Assembly: GCA_035943635.1 (NCBI GenBank) | Contig: DASZBX010000052.1 | Location: 1-18,414, forward strand | Reading direction: 5' to 3' | Length of the DNA stretch: 18,414 bases | DNA from: DASZBX01 sp035943635 | GTDB lineage: Bacteria; Actinomycetota; Actinomycetes; Streptomycetales; Catenulisporaceae | In this document: one piece after another, positions 14,711 to 18,414 of the stretch | Layout: each line of letters opens with the position of its first letter | Numbering within the stretch: position 1 is the stretch's first letter | The notes under the pieces: generated by a model | The model's input: the letters and a program-made list of their open reading frames with translations, nothing else | The model's database searches: none | What the model was told of the DNA's origin: nothing | Program-made: the position numbers and the translations under genes

Positions 14711-15586
14711 ATGAGCACACTGGAATGCAGCAAACCGGTCGTAGTGGGGGTCGACACCTCACAGCACGCCGCGCGCGCGGCGATGTGGGCCGCTGCCGAG
14801 GCCCAAGAGCGCGAGGTGGGTCTCCACGTGATCCACGCCCTGGACATCGACCCGAGTTCGGCCTGGAACCACCCGGGCGCGTTCGAGCCGACGCAGGACA
14901 GGGCGCTCGAGCCCGATCTGGGCCTGCTCGGTCAGATCTGCCACCGCGTACAGAAAGCGCACCCCACACTCGAAGTGACGACCGCCATGACCTACGACGG
15001 CGCAGCGGCCGCCCTGGTGGCCGCCAGCCTTGATGCGGATCTGGTGGTCGTCGGCACCCGGGGTCACGGCGGGTTCGCCGGACTACCCTTGGGGTCGGTC
15101 AGCCTGCGCTTGGCCGCGCACTCGCACTGTACGGCGGTCCTGGTCCGAGACCACGCGCACGAGTCCGCGCACATCGGCGACGTCGTCCTGGGGATGGAAA
15201 GCAACGAGCCGCAGGTCGCGGTCCTTTTCGCCTTCGCCCAAGCCGCCCGCGGCGGGGTCGGCGTGCATGCGGTGCACGCCTGGTCCCCCTACCCCGGCAA
15301 CGCCTCCGGACATATGAGAGACACCGACATCCTCGCCCGCAACGCCACCCGCGAGATGAGCACCACCCTCAAATCCGCCCGGGAACGGTTCCCCGACATA
15401 CCAGTGAGGGTCAGCGTCGAACGAGGCCACGCCTCCGTCGTCCTGTCCGACGCGTCAAGTGCTGCGCGACTCACCGTCGTCGGCGCCCACCGCAGTCACG
15501 GGCCGCTCTCCCTCGGCGTGGGACCGATCATCCAGGGATTGCTGTCCGACGCCCGGTCACCGGTCGCGGTCGCGCCGGCGCCCTGA
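14711..15586 (+). CDS. universal stress protein 3, tandem USP domains
   Basis: The third 291-aa tandem-USP paralogue, colinear with USP1 and USP2. It has VGVD with Asp15, the complete ATP motif GTRGHGGFAGLPLGS at 115-129, and a domain-2 motif with Arg in place of the second Gly. By eye it is nearer USP1 than USP2 in the region upstream of the start, in its start MSTLxxxKPV and in the GHGG motif. ATG 14711 follows CAGGAG by about 8 nt. It is preceded by the remnant at 14512-14667, copying the order seen at 7705-9226, and followed by a weak hairpin and the MITE. Confidence 0.95.
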   Translation: MSTLECSKPVVVGVDTSQHAARAAMWAAAEAQEREVGLHVIHALDIDPSSAWNHPGAFEPTQDRALEPDLGLLGQICHRVQKAHPTLEVTTAMTYDGAAAALVAASLDADLVVVGTRGHGGFAGLPLGSVSLRLAAHSHCTAVLVRDHAHESAHIGDVVLGMESNEPQVAVLFAFAQAARGGVGVHAVHAWSPYPGNASGHMRDTDILARNATREMSTTLKSARERFPDIPVRVSVERGHASVVLSDASSAARLTVVGAHRSHGPLSLGVGPIIQGLLSDARSPVAVAPAP

Positions 15587-15666
15587 GCGATCAGATGTTC
15601 CAGCCCTGCTAAGCAGCCGGTTCGGGCAGATCGATCCGCTCAGGCCAACTCGGAAAATCCAGCGTC

Positions 15667-15693
15667 CGGCCCGCCGGCTGTCAGGCCGGGCCG
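15667..15693 (+). terminator. weak GC-rich hairpin after USP3
   Basis: CGGCCCG (15667-15673) and CGGGCCG (15687-15693) can pair around a 13-nt segment that can itself partly pair. It lies 80 bp after the USP3 stop. The rest of 15587-15733 shows nothing recognisable. Confidence 0.3.
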
Positions 15694-15733
15694 ACGGGCC
15701 TGGCATCAGCCGCTCCGGAGGGGCCCACAGCTA

Positions 15734-15929
15734 GGCAGTGTTTGGGAATGTCTCAAGGCGCGAATCCGGTGATCGCCGTCGCCTGGCCGCACCGCACGCA
15801 ACGGCACAGACGACCGAGTATGAGCCGTCCCGTGCGGCGCGCCCATGCTCGGCGCTGACCAGACTCGCCTCACCTACCAGCACAAACCGGCGGTCATGCC
15901 GTGGCCTTGACACATCCCCAAACACTGCC
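15734..15929. mobile_element. 196-bp MITE with 26-bp terminal inverted repeats
   Basis: The left end GGCAGTGTTTGGGAATGTCT (15734 onward) and the reverse complement of the right end agree at 24 of 26 positions. Both ends are flanked by TA (15732-15733 and 15930-15931), consistent with a 2-bp TA target duplication as made by IS630/mariner-type transposases and by some IS5-group elements. There is no transposase; 196 bp is typical of a miniature non-autonomous element. Short frames crossing it are not convincing genes. It lies between USP3 and the DJ-1 gene. Confidence 0.85.
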
Positions 15930-15935
15930 TATAGT
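15907..15935 (+). promoter_or_regulatory. hybrid promoter made by MITE insertion
   Basis: TTGACA (15907-15912) lies inside the right terminal repeat and TATAGT (15930-15935) starts at the TA target duplication; the spacer is exactly 17 nt. This is a near-perfect vegetative-type promoter and points toward the DJ-1/PfpI gene, whose start is 161 bp beyond the -10. The left repeat has TTGAGA pointing the other way, but what follows at the -10 distance (TAGCTG) is poor. Confidence 0.65.
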
Positions 15936-16048
15936 GCCGCATTCCTCCGCGTTGCCCATTGGATCTCCGATGGCAGCCATCGGCGTTTCCACCGATCACC
16001 GATACGTCGCCGGGTCTACCGTCGAGAACACGGCGTACTGACGTTCTG

Positions 16049-16058
16049 GGTCCAGACC
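16049..16058 (+). promoter_or_regulatory. GGTCCAGACC palindrome upstream of DJ-1 gene
   Basis: Identical to the first palindrome of leader copy 2 (7569-7578) and one base from that of copy 1 (393-402). It lies 38 bp before the start of the DJ-1/PfpI gene. The second palindrome of the pair is not present here. Confidence 0.4.
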
Positions 16059-16096
16059 ATCACGACGCGAAACCACCACCTTTGGAGTGAACCGAC

Positions 16097-16792
16097 ATGG
16101 CAAAGATCCTTTTCGTGATGACCGGCGTCGACTACTGGACGCTGGCAGACGGCACCAAGCACCCGACCGGCTTCTGGGCCGAGGAAGCAGTGGCCCCCTA
16201 CGAGGCGTTCAAGGCCGCGGGCCACCAGGTCGTCGTCGCCACCCCGGGCGGCGTGATCCCGACCGTGGACAAGGGCAGCCTGGCCCCGCAGGTCAACGGC
16301 GGGGAGGAGAGTGCGAAGAAGATCGCGGACACACTCGCCTCGATCACCGAGCTCCATCACCCGGTCAAGCTGGAGCAGGTCGATCTGGCCGACTACGGCG
16401 CCGTCTTCTACCCCGGCGGCCACGGCCCGATGGAGGACCTGGCCGTCAACGCCGACTCCGGGCGACTGCTCACCCGCGCACTGGCATCCGGAATGCCGCT
16501 CGGCATCGTATGCCATGCACCCGCCGCCATGTTGGCCGCCAAGAACGAGGACGGCACCTCACCGTTCGCCGGTCGGAAGCTGACCGGCTTCACCAACGCC
16601 GAGGAGACCCAGGCCGGACTGGCCGACAAGGCCAAGTGGCTGCTCCAGGACCGTCTGGTGGAGCTCGGCGCCGACTTCCGGGAAGGCGAGCCCTGGGCCC
16701 CGTACGTCGTGCTCGACGGCAACCTGGTCACCGGCCAGAACCCCTCCTCCGCCGCCCCGCTCGCCGCGGAAATGCTCAAGAAGCTGACCTGA
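16097..16792 (+). CDS. DJ-1/PfpI (Hsp31-like) family protein
   Basis: A 231-aa soluble protein of the type-1 glutamine-amidotransferase-like DJ-1/PfpI superfamily. Seen: N-terminal strand KILFVMTGVDYWTLADG, TGFWAEE with Glu29 (the usual acidic partner of the active Cys), YPGGHGPMEDL near residues 111-121, and the nucleophile elbow GIVCHAPAAML with Cys139 and adjacent His140; near the end YVVLDGNLVTGQNPSSA. The length and the WAEE and GQNPSSA motifs fit the Hsp31-like branch, members of which are glyoxalases/deglycases or holding chaperones for damaged proteins. ATG 16097 follows TTTGGAGTG. It is a single gene with the MITE-derived promoter and a GGTCCAGACC site upstream. Confidence 0.93.
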   Translation: MAKILFVMTGVDYWTLADGTKHPTGFWAEEAVAPYEAFKAAGHQVVVATPGGVIPTVDKGSLAPQVNGGEESAKKIADTLASITELHHPVKLEQVDLADYGAVFYPGGHGPMEDLAVNADSGRLLTRALASGMPLGIVCHAPAAMLAAKNEDGTSPFAGRKLTGFTNAEETQAGLADKAKWLLQDRLVELGADFREGEPWAPYVVLDGNLVTGQNPSSAAPLAAEMLKKLT

Positions 16793-17135
16793 CCCGCGGG
16801 CACCGACCAGCTCACGACGCCCTCGACACCACCGACACCTGCCTGACTGGGTACGGCACGCGGCGCACCACGATGAACGACATCGCCTCTCAAAGACAGG
16901 CGCGTCCCGATCCATGCTCTACCTGCGGGCGCGCGGCGAAGACGGCGAGCACCTTTTATGCCGATGCTCGCCGACGGCACCGCCCGATGGGTTGCGCCCA
17001 TCCTCGGGTAGCGCGAGCGCCTGAATCCTGCCGCCGACGAACTGACGTGCTCTCGAACGGGTGGCATGTGGCGCGAAACGGCCCATGGGTACGGCCACGC
17101 GCGTTATGGTGGCGGCAAGCCTGGTTGTCCAGGCC
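16793..17135. other. intergenic stretch without a recognised gene
   Basis: Short frames occur on both strands but none has both a ribosome site and high third-position GC. GATGGG (16986-16991) and CCCATC (16997-17002) form a small hairpin that could end the DJ-1 transcript. GCCTGG-TTGT-CCAGGC (17119-17134) is a second hairpin just before the operator-like site at 17136. Confidence 0.5.
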
Positions 17136-17148
17136 GGTCTCCCAGACC
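17136..17148 (+). promoter_or_regulatory. GGTCT-CCC-AGACC inverted repeat upstream of STAS gene
   Basis: The context GCCGGTCTCCCAGACCCC closely follows the second palindrome of the leader repeats (GCCGGTCTCGAGACCC) with a slightly wider centre. It ends 43 bp before the STAS start codon. Confidence 0.4.
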
Positions 17149-17191
17149 CCGGTGACGCACAGACGCCTACGTGCCCGGTCAGGAGAACTCT

Positions 17192-17617
17192 GTGACCGAA
17201 TTCGCCTCGGCCTCCCATGGGCCACCGCTCCACGTCGACCCGCCCGCACTGCCGGATGTGTTCTCCCAGGCGCTGCGGGTCACCACGCATATCAGGCAGG
17301 CGGGCACGGTCCTCGTGTTGGTTGGGGAGCTGGATATCGCCACCGCAGATATGCTCACCTGCCTGCTCAGCGGCACGGCGCCCGACCTGGGGATACATCT
17401 CGTCGGAGACCTGTCCGCACTGACCTTCTGTGACTGCGCCGGATTGACAGCACTGTTACGCGTACACCGCCACGCGGCAGAGCACGGCGGCTGGCTGCGC
17501 CTGTGCACCGCCACCACGACCATGGACAGACTTCTGCGCGTCACCAGGCTCAACGCAGTCTTGCGCACCTTCCCCGCCGTCGACGACGCGTTCGCCAGCC
17601 CATCAGTTCACAGGTGA
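17192..17617 (+). CDS. STAS-domain protein (anti-sigma factor antagonist-like)
   Basis: A 141-aa protein with one STAS domain: VLVLVGELDIATADML, the central DLSALTFCDCAGLTALLRVH and WLRLCTATTTMDRLLRVTRLNAVL. Family members bind an anti-sigma kinase and release a sigma factor, and are switched off when a Ser in the D-S-x-G loop is phosphorylated. Here the loop reads Asp81-Cys82-Ala83-Gly84, so the usual phosphoserine is absent. It could be a permanently active antagonist, or respond to Cys oxidation (inference). GTG 17192 is chosen because AGGAG lies 7 nt upstream; GTG 17171 is the alternative. The partner kinase and sigma factor are not in the window. Confidence 0.9.
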   Translation: MTEFASASHGPPLHVDPPALPDVFSQALRVTTHIRQAGTVLVLVGELDIATADMLTCLLSGTAPDLGIHLVGDLSALTFCDCAGLTALLRVHRHAAEHGGWLRLCTATTTMDRLLRVTRLNAVLRTFPAVDDAFASPSVHR

Positions 17618-17814
17618 GTTTCCACCGAGGACCTCGCTCAAAGAATGTCCCTCATGCAGTCGTCGTCTCTGAACTGGCGCAGCTTCAGGCCAGGGCGTAA
17701 GGGGACGGAAATACTGCGGGGCACTGGTCGCACCGGAGGCCGTGTGCGACTGGCGGCCCCAGAGCCCGTCGCAGGGAACGTGGACCAACCCATCCGACCC
17801 GAGGAGACCCAAGC

Positions 17815-17925
17815 GTGGTTGATCTACCTCAACCGTATGCCGACGAGCCCGCGGCGTGGAGCAAGCCGCTATCCGCCCGGACCCTGTGGGTGCCGAATTT
17901 GTCGTTCACGCAGGTGGGAAGATGA
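17815..17925 (+). CDS. possible 36-aa ORF or 5' remnant
   Basis: GTG 17815 has GAGGAG about 8 nt upstream (17801-17806), a strong ribosome site. The frame encodes 36 residues (beginning VVDLPQPYADEPAAWSKPLS) with good codon bias and stops at TGA 17923-17925, close to where the transposase-bearing segment seems to begin. It may be the start of a gene cut by that insertion. I recognise no family. The remainder of 17618-18003 shows nothing identifiable. Confidence 0.3.
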   Translation: MVDLPQPYADEPAAWSKPLSARTLWVPNLSFTQVGR

Positions 17926-18003
17926 TTCGCTCTCAGATTGCCAGGGTATGAGATTTCAGGTTTCCGGCGTGTCGCAAGCTGTACAAGACGATGATGACTG
18001 GTT

Positions 18004-18354
18004 GTGCTGAACCGTTTCGCCTACCTCGCCGTAACGAACGTGATCGCCGCACTACGGCTACTCCCCCGCGGCGACCGAGACAAGGACATCGAGATCCTGG
18101 CCCTACGCCACCAGCTCAATGTCCTGCAACGACACTTGCACGGACAACGGGTGCGATTCGCCCCAGCCGAGCGGGCCTTCCTCGCCGCACTACTCACCTC
18201 ACTACCACGGTCAGCGGTAAGGCGGCTGCAGCTGCTGGTGAGCCCAGACACAGTCCTCCGATGGCACCGCGACCTGACTGGGCATTTCAATAGACTTTGT
18301 GCGGCTATATCTGATTTAGCCATGGCGGCTTCTATCCGATCAGCCCCGAATTGA
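18004..18354 (+). pseudogene. truncated integrase-core transposase, N-terminal part
   Basis: From GTG 18004 the frame encodes LAYLAVTNVIAALRLLPRGD, DKDIEILALRHQLNVLQRHL, FAPAERAFLAALL and LLVSPDTVLRWHRDL. This is the N-terminal helix-turn-helix part of a widespread actinobacterial transposase with an rve (DDE) integrase core. The similarity stops after WHRDL at about 18276; the following codons (TGHFNRLCAAISDLA onward) do not continue the family and end at TGA 18352-18354. The catalytic core is therefore missing, so it is a non-functional fragment, interrupted by the segment described next. Confidence 0.8.
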
Positions 18355-18414
18355 GCGTTATACACCACACAACCGATCTCATCGGCGGCCGTTTGATCCG
18401 CTTATAGCTCTCCA
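18281..18414. other. AT-richer segment of unknown origin at the window end
   Basis: Base composition changes abruptly to clearly lower GC than the rest of the window, exactly where the transposase similarity ends (GGCATTTCAATAG). It could be the end of another insertion element that landed in the transposase gene. No terminal repeat partner can be seen because the window ends. Confidence 0.45.

Noticed and set aside
15738..16118. 126-aa plus-strand ORF across the MITE
   Set aside because: It starts inside a terminal repeat, lacks a ribosome site and coding bias, and overlaps the DJ-1 start.
16842..16852. CCTGACTGGGT resembling part of the 25-nt leader block
   Set aside because: Only about 10 bases match and none of the other module elements is nearby.
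17645..18010. 121-aa ORF downstream of the STAS gene
   Set aside because: Poor codon bias, no recognisable domain, and it runs across the apparent insertion boundary.
1..18414. CRISPR array, tRNA or rRNA genes
   Set aside because: No regularly spaced short repeats and no cloverleaf or rRNA-like segments were seen.

Overview
The window is very GC-rich with strong G/C bias at third codon positions, GTG/TTG starts and many ATGA/TTGA gene overlaps. Its families (tandem universal stress proteins, GAF-ANTAR, BON, PRC-barrel, STAS, phosphoketolase) point to a streptomycete-like actinomycete. The gene set resembles the stress/dormancy islands that in actinobacteria are often controlled by DosR/OsdR-type regulators. 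That assignment is an inference from content only; no such regulator lies in the window.

Layout. 1-244: C-terminus of an SPFH/band-7 protein. 321-7530: one forward gene train made of a short leader ORF, an unknown 177-aa protein, a phosphoketolase, a plasma-membrane-type H+-ATPase, a 70-aa helical protein and a CDF-like membrane protein; all but one junction overlap or are nearly contiguous. 7494-9226: a second train with leader ORF, membrane-anchored unknown protein and USP1. 9227-9974: decayed DUF6629-like and MgtC-like remnants. 9975-11131: PRC-barrel and three-BON proteins, each followed by a perfect hairpin. 11424-13103: minus-strand GAF-ANTAR regulator and DUF6629-like membrane protein. 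13485-15586: USP2 and USP3 with a gene remnant between them. 15734-15929: a 196-bp MITE. 16097-17617: DJ-1/PfpI protein and STAS protein. 17815-18414: a small ORF, a truncated transposase and an AT-richer unknown end.

How it fits together. The two gene trains start from near-identical modules: a -35/-10-like pair (TGTCRC, 17 nt, CATACT), a 25-nt and a 27-nt identical block, two GGTC...GACC palindromes 18 bp apart, then a ribosome site and a short ORF beginning ATGGCGACG. Related palindromes recur just upstream of the DJ-1 gene and the STAS gene, so four transcripts may share one unidentified regulator. Phosphoketolase makes acetyl phosphate, a possible ATP source; the ATPase spends ATP to export protons; the USPs, DJ-1, BON and PRC proteins fit a stress-survival programme. 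The MITE appears to have created a near-consensus promoter (TTGACA, 17 nt, TATAGT) facing the DJ-1 gene.
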